NCBI GenBank assembly: GCA_963575745.1
Contig: CAUYUJ010020149.1
Coordinates: 89,121-153,120 of the forward strand
Origin: Prorocentrum cordatum
Lineage: Eukaryota > Sar > Dinophyceae > Prorocentrales > Prorocentraceae
DNA: 64,000 bases
Reading direction: 5' to 3'
Part shown: piece after piece, positions 32,034 to 43,345 of the stretch
Position numbering within the stretch: the stretch's first letter is position 1
How the letters are laid out: each line of letters starts with the position of its first letter
Notes under the pieces: model-generated
Seen by the model: the letters and a program-made list of their open reading frames with translations, nothing else
The model's database searches: none
Told to the model about the DNA's origin: nothing
Translations under genes and position numbers: made by a program

Positions 32034-34515
32034 GCTGGTACCCAAGGGGTTGGCGGATTCGTTGGGCTTGGAAGCAGACGCGCCCGCAATCGTCCAAACA
32101 TGCGCTGGGCCAGAGAAAATGTCTTGCTGCATGTGGCAGCGGCTTGACGACGCGTCAGCACACGAAGCGTGTGAGGCTCTCCAGGCACTCGGGGCTCCGG
32201 TGCCTGTGCCAGCACCAGAACCACAGGCGCTCGAGCGAATCATAGCGCTAGGGGGTGAACCTGTGTCGCCTGCCTGTCTCCGGGCCTGGCTACGAGATCG
32301 TGACGTTGGCGAGCGCGCCAGGGAGTACGCACCGATGCTTCTCAAGTACTGCTCCCTCGGCTTGGAGGCCAGCAATATCCACGAGCTGGATAACTGCCAG
32401 CTTGCGCAGACGACCAACGATATCGTGCATCGATTCGGCAATGATTACGTATGTTGCACGTCGGAGCTTGAATGGAATATGGCAAGGTATCTTCTCAATG
32501 ATGTCGTGCTGAAGTATGTGCCGGGAGTTGAGCAGGTACTTCTCCAGCATCCGCGCATACGCAAGTTGTCAGTCCAGGACGTTGCCAAGTTTGGCAAGCA
32601 GGCGGAGGGTTCCGAGTGGGCGAACGCTTTTTGGGAATGGCACCGGCATGCAGAAGTCGACAACCCTGCCGCACGGCTTGGTCAGGAGGATCACCCATTT
32701 GACGAGCTGCGTGTCTTGCGAGCTTGCAATCTTTTGTTGCCAGTGCGCGAACGACGCCGCGCTCTTCGATGCGACCATTCACCCATGGCATGTGCACTGA
32801 AGGAGTGCGGGGTATTGGTGCTGGAGGAGCACGCTTGCGAAGACGTGTCGTCTCCGAACGCAGTGGCAAGAGCCATAGACTGTGCGGCTACATCTAATGA
32901 GCGTTCGGAGAACGGCTGCGGGCCTACCCAAACATATGACGCGATCAGTCCCGATGTATGGCGAGAGCTTTTGCTGCTCGTCTCTCGCGCGGACGGGGAA
33001 CAGGCCGAACGTGCAGCCCGGCGACTGCCTGCCTTTCAGTGGTGGGACGGCAAGCTCGGCCATGCGGCCCCACACCGCTCGCCAGCTGGATTCCCCGACG
33101 ACCTTCGCGAAGCACTGGGCGGAGTGCCGCTGAAGCTGCTGTACGAGCAGGACCCGCATGTCCTCTCCCTGCTGCAACGCATGGGATGCACTGAGATGGG
33201 CGCCAAGGAGGTACTGATGGAGGCTCTGGAGCAGGAGGTCTGCCCCGACAGTCCACTTGTCAAGGCTGTGCTCACAAACGGCTTCGGCCAGGTGTTGCGA
33301 GGCAAGAAGGTGATGCCCACTGAAGGCGCAGGCGTCCGCGTCCCAGACGACTGCTTGATACCTGGTGCAGAGCCAGACTTCACTCTGTCACGGCGGGTCG
33401 CCTCGTCCTTCGCGGGTATGGACCACCAGCTGGGCACCGCCGGATGCCGCGCCGACATGGACCTGCAGGACTTCTTGGAGGTCGCGAGAGCCGTCGAGAA
33501 GGACAACGACGTCGACTTGGGCATGAAATTATTACAGAGGCTGGAGCTGCACTCACAGTGGCAATTGCTCTGCCCAGAGCTTCGCAGCTTGCGGTGGATA
33601 CCTGGCCAGCGGCAAGGTTCATGTCATGAGCTGGTTGCTCCAGGCGGCGGCCGAGCGTTTCTAGCTTCTGCATCTCCCCTTGTTGGAAAAGTTCGAGTAC
33701 TCGTTGGGGGTCCAGAGCACGTGCTTTTAGCTCTTGGCGTTCGAGCGCACAGCGACGTGGACAATGAAGTGCTGCTTGAACAACTTGACGCCCTGATCAA
33801 AGATAAGGCTGATGCTCAGGAGTTGGGCGTCGTATACCGCGAGTTGTCGTCACCGCCGCAGGAAGTGGGCTACGCTTGGGTATGGACAACAGAAGGGTTT
33901 GCTGCGTCATATTCCGTGTCCAAAGACACGCGTGCTGGTCAGCTGGAGCCCTGGGTGCACCATCTGAACAAGGAGTGGCAGCAGTTGCCCGTCTTTTCAC
34001 ACATCAGCGAGACGCTGCCAATCTCGGCGCTGTTCCAGGTTCTCGAGGACAGTCATCGAGCAAGGGGCGCAGGATGTGACACGGTCGCGTGCGTGCTGAG
34101 GATGCTCGCGAACGAGGCTAATTTGTTCGAGGAGGCAGAGCACTGTGGTGTTGAACTCCAATTGCCAAGCGCCGCTGGTGAGCTGATCGCAGCGTCGTCC
34201 CTTTATCTGCGCGACATGGCATGGAGTCCGGATGCCCCATCTGGCATGAAGGAGGTACATAAGATTGTCGCTCCATCAGTGGCAGATGCATTCGGGGTGA
34301 AACGTTTGAGCGAACTTGAAATCGGTGCGTGCGTGATCAACGAAGATTGGCTGCAAGTCGCAGGCCAGTGCGAACCGCTGACAGTGAGGTTGAAGAACAT
34401 CCTGAAGGATTACCCATGGCAGTCGCTTGTGAAGGAGATGCTGCAGAACGCTGAGGACGCCGGAGCTACCGTCTTCCGTATCCAGCTGTCTGCGGCAATC
34501 ACCACCCCTGTGCCA
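32034..34515 (+). CDS. Sacsin-like protein, exon 3 (rest of repeat A and start of repeat B)
   Basis: 827 codons. About 785 complete repeat A. The last ~42 begin repeat B with LKNILKDYPWQSLVKEML, then QNAEDAGATVFRIQ, a second ATPase N-box that keeps Glu, Asn and the N+3 Asp but has Glu for the intervening Asp. The repeat A part aligns along its length with exon 5, e.g. LLNDVVLKYVPGVEQVLLQH here and FVNDAVLRYVPGTADTLLCH there, or LVGKVRVLVGGPEHVLLALG and LVGKVRVLVQGEPSMLSLMG. Exon start is phase 2 after TATTCCAG. The end is set at CCA|GTGCAG in phase 0 (34515/34516), which makes the DAGA-to-YND distance equal to repeat A. CCT|GTGCCA six bases earlier is the alternative. Roles as for exon 1. Confidence 0.9.
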
Positions 34516-34639
34516 GTGCAGCATCCATAATGCATGCAGGATGATTCTACCGAGCTCTCCCGAAAAGACTCGTCAGAACCATCTGGTGGTCGTCTGCGAA
34601 GCAGCGCTACGATGATGTAGCGTGGTGTGTCCGTAACGT

Positions 34640-35090
34640 TCGTCGCGTTGCCTCTCAATGCCTTATTCGAGCCTCTGAGGGACCTTTTGAACATCCTCAG
34701 AAAATCGGGATGTTGAAATCCCTCGCGCAATCTTCGGATCCTCAGAAATGGGGCTCTCGCCTGAGACATCCTTGAACAAGTCGGATGTTGAAAAGGCTGC
34801 TCCAAGACCTCTTGTACCAAAAATGAACGTTTCGCCTGAGACATCTTCAGAAAATAGAGACGTTGGAATCGCTGGTGAAACCTTCTGATTTTCGAACATG
34901 TAGATTTCGCCTGAGACATTCTCAACAAATGAGATGTTGACGTAGCTGTTGTACGACATCTTTGGGGGGCGCTCCTGGAGGACCTCCACGATGGCCCACG
35001 AAGCAAAATCATTGAAACACCCATGGCTTTCACCGCTTTCATTCAACAATCCGCGTTTCGCTCGAGACATCCCCCTAAAATGCTTCAGAA
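34640..35090. repeat. GATGTCTCAGGCGAAA motif array, reverse orientation
   Basis: About six copies of TTTCGCCTGAGACATC-like sequence (GCTCGAGACATCC, CGCCTGAGACATTC) spaced 50-70 bp apart. Reverse-complemented, they give the GATGTCTCAGGCGAAA core found repeatedly at 38.4-45.9 kb. They start about 125 bases after the end of exon 3. Confidence 0.8.
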
Positions 35091-35127
35091 CGGGTCGTCG
35101 AAACCATCAGATCATGATGGACATGCC

Positions 35128-35168
35128 GATGTAGGTTAGGGTATGTAGGGTTAGGGTTTGTAGGGTTG
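35128..35168. repeat. Degenerate telomere-like tract
   Basis: GTAGGTTAGGGTATGTAGGG followed by TTAGGGTTTGTAGGGTTGG. TTAGGGTTTG is close to the TTTAGGG telomere unit of plants and many algae, but only about five imperfect units are present. Confidence 0.5.
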
Positions 35169-35199
35169 GACTTCAAAAAGATGAAGATTCTTTAATACC

Positions 35200-35545
35200 A
35201 TTGTGTTCTTCAACATTCTGGGGCTTTACTTGAACTTGCGCGGATAGTGCACTCCACCTGATATCCCCGTGGACGTCCAGGGAAAACGCCAGCGCTACAG
35301 TTGATCATGTTGCTGGTGATTTTCTTGCCAAGTTCGCTCGAGACATGTTTTGACTTGCCTTCGGACGGGTCTTCCAAAAGCTGAACTTATTTCTGAACCA
35401 GTCTTTCTTTTTCAACATTCTGGGGCTTTGCCTGAACTTGTGCGGGTAGTGAGCTCCACCTGATACCCCCCGTGGACGCTCGGGAAGAGCGCCTATGCTA
35501 CAGTCGATCTCGATGTTGGTACATGTGCTTGCCAAACTCTTCGGT
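35200..35545. repeat. ~200-bp tandem duplication, two diverged units
   Basis: Unit 1 at about 35205-35335 and unit 2 at about 35408-35540 share TTCAACATTCTGGGGCTTT, TAGTGNNCTCCACCTGATA and CCCGTGGACG blocks. Not coding. Confidence 0.8.
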
Positions 35546-35639
35546 TTCACGCGCTTCCCGTTCATGTCAGGAACGGTTTTTGAAAAATGGCCGTTTCGCT
35601 TGGGCCCGGAGGGGACTCCGAATCAACATCGTCTTAGAA

Positions 35640-35880
35640 TCGCCCCCAGAGGGTTTTCGAACGGCCAAAAGGAGGCCCAACAGACGCCGTGGAGGGCCCC
35701 TAGAGCGCCCAACAGCGCCCCAAGAGGGCCCCAAGAGACCCCCCAGAGCGCTCTAGGAAGCATCCGGACAGCTCACAAGAACCCCAAGACGGCCCAAGAC
35801 GGGCCAAGAGGGCTCCGAGAGACTCCTGGGGGCCCCCAGGGTAGCCCGATGGGGTCACCAGGACCCTCTCCTGATTCAAC
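35640..35880. repeat. GGCCCAAGA-rich element
   Basis: GCCCCAAGAGGGCCCCAAGA units, forward orientation, after a TTTTCGAACGGCCAAAAGG lead. A short (GTC)n follows at 35912-35942. Confidence 0.7.
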
Positions 35881-35909
35881 GTCCCTCTCCAATTGCCTCT
35901 TACTGTCCT

Positions 35910-35942
<33 letters not shown>

Positions 35943-36700
35943 TCGTCCTCCGCATTCCTCCTCGTACTCGTCCTCGTTCTCTTCGTCCTCGTCCTTGTGC
36001 TTCTCTTCCTCCTCGTTGTCCTCATGCTCTTCCTCGCTATCCTTACATCATCCACGTCGTCCTCGTCATCGCCTCCTAGTCGCCCTCGCCTTCCTTTCCG
36101 TCTTCTTCGCCCAAGCACCCCATTGGACTAAAGCGGCGCTTCCCGCTCTTGTTCGATCAGGTTCTGCTCTTAGGAATTGTGCGCCCTGCTGCCACCCCCG
36201 CGTGTTACCAGATTTGCCCGTGTTGCGGCAGTTTACGCATGGGGGGTAGTCGGGTAGCAGAGTAATAGACATCGTCGCGCCGTAGAGCGACAGGAGAGTA
36301 ATGTAGAGGAGCACAGACGAGACTGAGGTAAGTCCGCGGGTAACGGTTTTAGTTGCGTCTTCGTCCGTTTGACGAGCGCTCGACGCTCTGGGCTGCCGCC
36401 GCTACGCCCCCGCGGCAATTCCCCCCCGCCGCCTGTGTCGCTCGAGCCATCCGCGTTTGATTTTGCATATCGCCCCCATCTCGTAATGTTCATACCTCGG
36501 TTGGAACTTCACGTGTACGGGCCATGTGCAAGTAGTGCATTGGTTCCGCTGGCGAAGTCACGCGAGGGGCGATCGGCCCCGCAGGTTTAGAATCACGGTT
36601 TCTCGGATTTGCAAGTCAGTGGAATGTTTCGCTAGCGGTGAGTTCTCATGATTTCGCTGGCGTTCCGGCCGAGCTCTGGGCATAGACCCCTTCTCATTAG
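35881..36700. other. Unassigned segment in intron 3
   Basis: TCCTCGTTCTC-rich sequence to 36070, then normal-complexity sequence with no recognisable gene. Confidence 0.4.
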
Positions 36701-36734
36701 CGTATCGGGCAGTCACAGTTGTAGTAGCCTTCGT

Positions 36735-36762
36735 CGCCGTCGCCGTCCCCGTCCCCGTTAAT

Positions 36763-36802
<40 letters not shown>

Positions 36803-36965
36803 TCGTCGTCTTCGTCGTCGTCGTCGTCGTTTGCGCGCCCGCGCGTCTGCGCGTCTGCGCCTCGTAGGTCGCCGCTGCCGCCGCCGTTGTCGTCGTTCGC
36901 GTGTTTGCCGTCGGCGTCGTCGTCGGCGTCGTCGCCGCTGCGGCCGTCTGAATCGCTATCGACGG
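36735..36965. repeat. (GTC)n and CGCCG tracts
   Basis: GTCGTCGTC array (36762-36832), then GCCGCCGTTGTCGTCG variants. Confidence 0.9.
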
Positions 36966-37169
36966 ACGGCGTGTCAGCCAAGTTGGAACGACCTGGCCGG
37001 TTGAACGCCACCATGAACGCAGTGGATGGGCAAAGACGTAATTCATCGCAACGTGAGTTTCGCGCGTCGGTGGCGGCAGCCCCGAATCAACGTTGGTTTG
37101 CCGATGTTTCTTTCTTCGCCTGGGGGTCTGTGCGCCTGTGGGCCAATATTGAATGCGGGGGGAAGGGTC

Positions 37170-37435
37170 CTACGGGTGGGGGCGTTCGTCAAGGAATATG
37201 CCCAAGAGGCTTCGGACCTTGGAGGATCCCTTATCTAAAGAGACCAGAGGACTGGGCATGCCGCAATCGTGTGTTTTACATTTGGAGAGACGGAGTAACC
37301 TCTAGAGCTGGCACCACGCAATCTAATTTGGGCAGCTGTGATGTCCATGGCCATCCACGCTTGGAGTTTCACTGGCGTCCAGCCCTTGGATTCCTTACCC
37401 AACGTTTCCTTATCCATTGCCCCCACCGTACCTGG
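37170..37435. repeat. Dispersed repeat R, copy 2
   Basis: Homologue of 2445-2640 on the same strand. It shares a GCCCAAGAGGCTTCGGACC block and ends in TTCCTTATCCATTGCCCCC. The segment upstream (37020-37170) is unique in the window. Confidence 0.6.
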
Positions 37436-37785
37436 TATGTGGGCTAGTTTCAATCTGGCGCCATTCCGCCATTCGGGTTGCCAGATTTTCTTACGCGAGT
37501 GAGGATTCTATCTTCGTCGTTCCACCACTGGCCTGCGTTTTCCAAGATTTTGGTGTCCTCGCCGTCGCCGCCGCTGTCGTCTCTGCCGTCGTAGACATCG
37601 TCTCGTCGCCGTTGACAAAACGTTACGGAAGATCGAACAGGCAATGTGTCAATCTTGACCCACGCTTGCTTGCGGTAGAGCGTTACGAAATTTAGCAGCT
37701 TAGTAGAGTAGTAGAGTAGTGCAGTAGTAACGCATAGAGCTACGCATGGGGTTTGCGCATGCGGAGTGCCATGCGGGGTGGCGTT
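37436..37785. other. Unassigned segment in intron 3
   Basis: Normal-complexity sequence with a short GTCGCCG tract (37560-37610) and a TAGTAGAGTAGTAGAGTAG tract near 37705. No gene recognised. Confidence 0.4.
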
Positions 37786-38085
37786 GCTTGTTTGCTAGCT
37801 TGCTTGCTTTGTTGCTTGATTTCCGGTGTTCTTGTGTGCGTGCTTATTGCTCGCTTGCTTGCGTATTTGATGGATCACTGTTTGTTTCCTGCTGTATGAT
37901 TGACTTCCTCGGTGCTTGCTGGATTCTCTAGTTGATTGCTTGTTCGCGCCTTCGTCCGCTTACATGCTTGCTCGCTTGCTCGCGCGCTTTCTTGATGGCT
38001 TGTGTGCTCACTTTTTCGATGGCTCGCTTGCGTGCTTGCTTGATTGCCTGCTTGAACTCGTGCGTGCTTGCTTGGCCGCTTGTCT
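37786..38085. repeat. GCTTGCTTGC array, copy 1
   Basis: Degenerate TTGCTTGCGTGC repeats ending right at the CCCGGAAAGGG unit of the duplication. Further copies at 40021-40171 and 44190-44605 take the same position before or between units of this family. Confidence 0.9.
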
Positions 38086-38407
38086 TTTTCCCGGAAAGGG
38101 CGCGGGCCCAGGGTTCTCTTTTAGCCGTTTACCCCCGGATCTGACGGGTCAAGCGCCGGCGAAATTATTTGCGATAAATAACGAGGTAAAGTGCTGATTT
38201 TTTTAGAAAAAGTGCGTTTTGTGCGTGCCCGCTCGAGGAAAGTTCGCCCCCCATCTCGGATCCTCGATAAATAACGGGGTCCGCAGACCCCCGCTTTCCC
38301 TCGTAAAAAAGAGGGTGCGGAGCGTTTTTCGCAGAATCCTCGAAAAATAACGGGGTCTGGAGCCCCGACCGCGACTCGGAAAAGCGCCCCGCGCGCAGGA
38401 ATTCCGA

Positions 38408-38970
38408 GGATGTCTCGCGCGTGCCGCGTCCCGCGCGCAGGAATTTCGAGGATGTCTCGACTAATTCGCTTGTTTTGTCAGGATTTCTTAGAACTTTGGC
38501 AGGATGTCTCGAGCGAAACGCTTATTTTACATAGTTTGTGGAGGATGTCTCGAGCGAAACGCTGGTTTCCGCAAAATTTGGAGATGTCTCGAGCGGGGGG
38601 CCAGAATTCAGAGGATGTCTCAGGCGAAATGCTTGTTTTCGTGTCCCGCTCGCGGGAATTCCAAGGATGTCTCGCGCGGGCCGCGTCCCGCGCGCAGGAA
38701 TTTCGAGGATGTCTCGACTAATTCGTTTGTTTTGTCAGGATTTCTTAGAATTTTGACCGGATGTCTCGAGCGAAACGCTTGTTTTTCATAATTTGTTGAG
38801 GATGTCTCGAGCGAAACGCTGGTTTCTGCAAACTTGGGGATGTCTCGAGCGGGGGCCTCGTGGGGGGCCAGAATTCAGAGGATGTCTCAGGCGAAATGCT
38901 TGTTTTCACGTCCCGCTCGCAGGAATTCGGAAGATGTCTCGCGCGTGCCACGTCCCGCGCGCAGGAATTT
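38408..38970. repeat. GATGTCTCGAGCGAAA motif array (forward)
   Basis: About a dozen copies of GATGTCTCGAGCGAAACGC / GATGTCTCAGGCGAAATGC / GATGTCTCGCGCGTGCC at 30-60 bp spacing. Between them are variants of GCGCAGGAATTTCGAGG. Open frames over this array are periodicity artefacts. Confidence 0.9.
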
Positions 38971-38984
38971 TGAGGATGTCCCGT

Positions 38985-39190
38985 AGCGCGTCCCCTTGGC
39001 ACGGCCTACGGTGCGACCCCATGGCACGTCCCTTGGCACGTCGCCTGGCGCGTCCCTGGGGACGTTTCGCGGCGCGTCCTCCTGGCATGTCCCCCTGTCA
39101 ATTAGCTCTGGGGCAGCTACTATGTGTTCAGGAAGCTCGAGCTTCAGATCCAGATCAGTTCGGTCAGGACTTGGATGCAAAGGAAGACTC
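38985..39190. repeat. GGCACGTCCC array plus ~95-bp unique tail, copy 1
   Basis: Short repeats of TGGCACGTCCCTTGGCACG followed by a tail containing TTAGCTCTGGGGCAGCTAC and CAGATCCAGATCAGTTCGG. The same two-part unit occurs at about 41070-41275, 43345-43560, 43675-43985, 45975-46280 and 46390-46700: six copies, all forward. Confidence 0.85.
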
Positions 39191-39319
39191 GCGCGCAGGA
39201 ATTCCGAGGATGTCTCGCGCGTGCCGCGTCCAGCGCGCAGGAATTTCGAGGATGTCTCGACTAATTCGCTAGGTTTTGCAGGATTTTCCGTAGGAGGGCC
39301 AAGGAGAGGCCCCGAAGGC

Positions 39320-39327
39320 TCTGGGAG

Positions 39328-39365
<38 letters not shown>

Positions 39366-39860
39366 TCTCTTGGGGTTCTCTTGGACGGTTTGTAGAGTCC
39401 ACGCTTACATGATCGACGGGTCGAGGACAGCGCGACGACGACGACGTCGCGGTGGCGGCGGCGTCCACCACGACGACAAAGTCTCATCTTAGAGCCTTGC
39501 GTGGGGGGGTCTCTTGGGGTTCTCTTGGAGGGTCTCTGGAGGGTCTGTAGAGCCCACGCTTACACGATCGAGGGATCGAGGACAGCGCGACGACGACGAC
39601 GACGTCGCGGTGGCGGCGGCGGCGACGACGACGACGACAAAGTCTCATCTTAGAGCCTTGCGTGGGGGGGTCTCTTGGGGTTCTCTTGGAGGGTCTCTTG
39701 ACGGTTTGTAGAGCCCACGCTTACACGATCGAGGGATCGAGGACAGCGCGACGATGACGACCACGTCGCGGTGGCGGCGGCGGCGACGACGACGACAAAG
39801 TCTCATCTTAGAGCCTCTCGTGGGGGGGTCTCCGGGGGTTCTCTGGGAGGGTCTCTTGGG
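39320..39860. repeat. GAC minisatellite, first block
   Basis: Units of about 120-165 bp: a CACGCTTACACGATCGAGG block, a (GAC)n-GTCGCGGTGGCGGCGG block, AAAGTCTCATCTTAGAGCC, then TCTCTTGGGGTTCTCTTGGA. Three units here; the series continues at 41405-42735. Confidence 0.9.
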
Positions 39861-39875
39861 GGTCTGCAGAGCCCA

Positions 39876-40171
39876 GTTGGGATGTTTCGTGAAGTGTCTC
39901 GTGGGATGTTTCGTGAAGTGTCTCGTGGGATGTTTCGTGAGGTGTTGCCCAGTTGGGTATCGTGAAAACGTGTCCATGCTCCACATGTCTATATCCCTTT
40001 CCGGGTTCGTGGGTCCATCATGTTGCTCGCTTGCTTGCGTGCGTGCTTGCTTTCTTGCATGCTTGCTCGATCGCTCCCTCGTCTGCTTGCTTACATGCTT
40101 GCTGGCATGCTTTCTTGCTTCCTCCTTTGTTTGCTCTCTCTTGATTGATCGCTTACTTCCTTGCTTGCTTG
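39876..40171. other. Spacer between the two 1.79-kb copies
   Basis: Contains three direct repeats of GGGATGTTTCGTGAAGTGTC, the block CCTTTCCGGGTTCGTGGGTC (also at 44158 and 46904), and a GCTTGC array (40021-40171). It differs from the sequences outside the duplication. Confidence 0.7.
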
Positions 40172-41412
40172 TTCCCGGAAAGGGCGCGGGCCCAGGGTTC
40201 TCTTTTAGCCGTTTACCCCCGGATCTGACGGGTCAAGCGCCGGCGAAATTATTTGCGATAAATAACGAGGTAAAGTGCTGTTTTTTTTTAGAAAAAGTGC
40301 GTTTTGTGCGTGCCCGCTCGAGGAAAGTTCGCCCCCCATCTCGGATCCTCGATAAATAACGGGGTCCGCAGACCCCCGCTTTCCCTCGTAAAAAAGAGGG
40401 TGCGGAGCGTTTTTCGCAGAATCCTCGAAAAATAACGGGGTCTGGAGCCCCGACCGCGACTCGGAAAAGCGCCCCGCGCGCAGGAATTCCGAGGATGTCT
40501 CGCGCGTGCCGCGTCCCGCGCGCAGGAATTTCGAGGATGTCTCGACTAATTCGCTTGTTTTGTCAGGATTTCTTAGAACTTTGGCAGGATGTCTCGAGCG
40601 AAACGCTTATTTTACATAGTTTGTGGAGGATGTCTCGAGCGAAACGCTGGTTTCCGCAAAATTTGGAGATGTCTCGAGCGGGGGGCCAGAATTCAGAGGA
40701 TGTCTCAGGCGAAATGCTTGTTTTCGTGTCCCGCTCGCGGGAATTCCAAGGATGTCTCGCGCGGGCCGCGTCCCGCGCGCAGGAATTTCGAGGATGTCTC
40801 GACTAATTCGTTTGTTTTGTCAGGATTTCTTAGAATTTTGACCGGATGTCTCGAGCGAAACGCTTGTTTTTCATAATTTGTTGAGGATGTCTCGAGCGAA
40901 ACGCTGGTTTCTGCAAACTTGGGGATGTCTCGAGCGGGGGCCTCGTGGGGGGCCAGAATTCAGAGGATGTCTCAGGCGAAATGCTTGTTTTCACGTCCCG
41001 CTCGCAGGAATTCGGAAGATGTCTCGCGCGTGCCACGTCCCGCGCGCAGGAATTTTGAGGATGTCCCGTAGCGCGTCCCCTTGGCACGGCCTACGGTGCG
41101 ACCCCATGGCACGTCCCTTGGCACGTCGCCTGGCGCGTCCCTGGGGACGTTTCGCGGCGCGTCCTCCTGGCATGTCCCCCTGTCAATTAGCTCTGGGGCA
41201 GCTACTATGTGTTCAGGAAGCTCGAGCTTCAGATCCAGATCAGTTCGGTCAGGACTTGGATGCAAAGGAAGACTCGCGCGCAGGAATTCCGAGGATGTCT
41301 CGCGCGTGCCGCGTCCAGCGCGCAGGAATTTCGAGGATGTCTCGACTAATTCGCTAGGTTTTGCAGGATTTTCCGTAGGAGGGCCAAGGAGAGGCCCCGA
41401 AGGCTCTGGGAG

Positions 41413-41450
<38 letters not shown>

Positions 41451-41960
41451 TCTCTTGGGGTTCTCTTGGACGGTTTGTAGAGTCCACGCTTACATGATCG
41501 ACGGGTCGAGGACAGCGCGACGACGACGACGTCGCGGTGGCGGCGGCGTCCACCACGACGACAAAGTCTCATCTTAGAGCCTTGCGTGGGGGGGTCTCTT
41601 GGGGTTCTCTTGGAGGGTCTCTGGAGGGTCTGTAGAGCCCACGCTTACACGATCGAGGGATCGAGGACAGCGCGACGACGACGACGACGTCGCGGTGGCG
41701 GCGGCGGCGACGACGACGACGACAAAGTCTCATCTTAGAGCCTTGCGTGGGGGGGTCTCTTGGGGTTCTCTTGGAGGGTCTCTTGACGGTTTGTAGAGCC
41801 CACGCTTACACGATCGAGGGATCGAGGACAGCGCGACGATGACGACCACGTCGCGGTGGCGGCGGCGGCGACGACGACGACAAAGTCTCATCTTAGAGCC
41901 TCTCGTGGGGGGGTCTCCGGGGGTTCTCTGGGAGGGTCTCTTGGGGGTCTGCAGAGCCCA
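40172..41960. repeat. 1.79-kb near-identical duplication, copy 2
   Basis: Copy of 38088-39875, shifted by 2,084-2,085 bases. Beyond its right end, the GAC minisatellite continues instead of the GATGTTTCGTGAAG spacer. Confidence 0.95.
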
Positions 41961-42735
41961 CGCTTACACGATCGAGGGCTCGAGGACAGCGCGACGACGA
42001 CGACGACGTCGCGGTGGCGGCGGCGGCGGCGATGACGACGACAAAGTCTCATCTTAGAGCCTTGCGTGGGGGGGTCTCTTGGGGTTCTCTTGGAGGGTCT
42101 CTTGAGGGTCTGTAGAGCCCACGCTTACACGATCGAGGGATCGAGGACAGGGCGGCGGCGGCGACGACGACGACAAAGTCTCATCTTAGAGCCTTGCGTG
42201 GGGGGTCTCTTGGAGGGTCTCTTGGGGGTCTGTAGAGCCCACGACGACGACGTCGCGGTGGCGGCGGCGGCGACGACGACGACAAAGTCTCATCTTAGAG
42301 CCTTGCGTGGAGCGGTGTCTTGGGGTTCTCTTGGAGGGTCTCTTGGGGGTCTGTAGAGCCCACGCTTTCACGATCCGACGACGTCGCGGTGGCGGCGGCG
42401 GCGACGACGACGACAAAGTCTCATCTTAGAGCCTTGCGTGGGGTGTCTCGGGGTTCTCTTGGAGGGTTTCTTGGGGGTCTGTAGAGCCCACGCTTTCACG
42501 ATCGAGTGATCGAGGACAGCGCGACGACGACGACGACGACGTCGCGGTGGCGGCGGCGGCGACGACGACGACAAAGTCTCATCTTAGAGCCTTGCGTGGG
42601 GGGGTCTCCGGGGGTTCTCTTGGAGGGTCTCTTGGGGGTCTGTAGAGCCCACGCTTACACGATCGAGGGATCGAGGACAGCGCGACGACGACGACGTCGC
42701 GGTGGCGGCGGCGGCGACGACGACGACGATCCAGC
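41961..42735. repeat. GAC minisatellite, extended block
   Basis: About six further units of the minisatellite with variable internal deletions (units begin near 41960, 42118, 42240, 42360, 42488 and 42648). The last ends abruptly at CGACGACGATCCAGCG. Confidence 0.9.
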
Positions 42736-43110
42736 GTAATCCAGGCCCCCAGCGAATCCGTGTGTTCTTACGTATGTGCCTATAGATTAGGCTTCCCAGG
42801 TCCACACGGCCCCCAAAGAGTTCCCTCAGGGCCCCCAAAGAGCTCCAAGACGGTCCGAGAGGGCCTTGGGATCGCCCGAGGCAGCATGCAGCACTACCGA
42901 CGGTACGGCAGCAGCGACGACCGTGCCTTGCGCTTGTGGGACATCTGTTTACTCGGGTACACACGATACCTGCGACGCCAGCTCCAACACGTGCGTTCAG
43001 GCGAGTTCTGTTAGATGTATGGGAGGAGGAGGAGGACGCAGAAGAGGAGGAGGAGGAGGAGGAAGACACGTGTCAAGTCCTGCATTCGAGCTGCGCCTTC
43101 TTCCCGACAT
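42736..43110. other. Unassigned segment with short GAG tract
   Basis: Starts with a short GGCCCCCAAAGAG tract (42800-42880), then unique sequence with a GAGGAGGAGG tract at 43021-43065. Nothing recognised. Confidence 0.4.
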
Positions 43111-43119
43111 TTTTTCATA

Positions 43120-43345
43120 ATTTGATGAGGATGTCTCGAGCGAAACGTGGTTTTGCAAAATTGAGGGATGTCTCGAGCGGGGGCCTCGTGGGGGGCAGAA
43201 TTCAGAGGATGTCTCAGGCGAAATGCTTGTTTTCGTGTCCCGCTCGCAGGAATTCCGAGGATGTCTCGCGCGTGCCGCGTCCCGCGCGTAGGAATTTTGA
43301 TGATTTTGATAGGATGTCTCGAGCGAAACGCTTGTCCCCAGCACG
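43120..43345. repeat. GATGTCTCGAGCGAAA motif array (forward), block 3
   Basis: Five copies of the motif, with the same intervening CGGGGGCCTCGTGGGG and AGGAATTCCGAGG segments as inside the 1.79-kb duplication. It is followed, as there, by a GGCACGTCCC unit. Confidence 0.9.

Larger units (their letters stand above)
38088..39875. repeat. 1.79-kb near-identical duplication, copy 1
   Basis: From TTCCCGGAAAGGGCGCGGGC to GGTCTGCAGAGCCCA. Copy 2 is 40172-41960. By eye the only difference is at a T run (A+7T here, 9T there). Inside, in order: a 300-bp unit, the GATGTCTCGAGCGAAA array (38408-38965), a GGCACGTCCC array with a unique tail (38985-39185), and GAC minisatellite units. Confidence 0.95.

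Noticed and set aside
39991-40010. tRNA-type internal promoter (B box) in CCGGGTTCGTGGGTC
   Set aside because: The match to GGTTCRANNCC is incomplete and there is no cloverleaf or A box at a suitable distance at any of the three copies.
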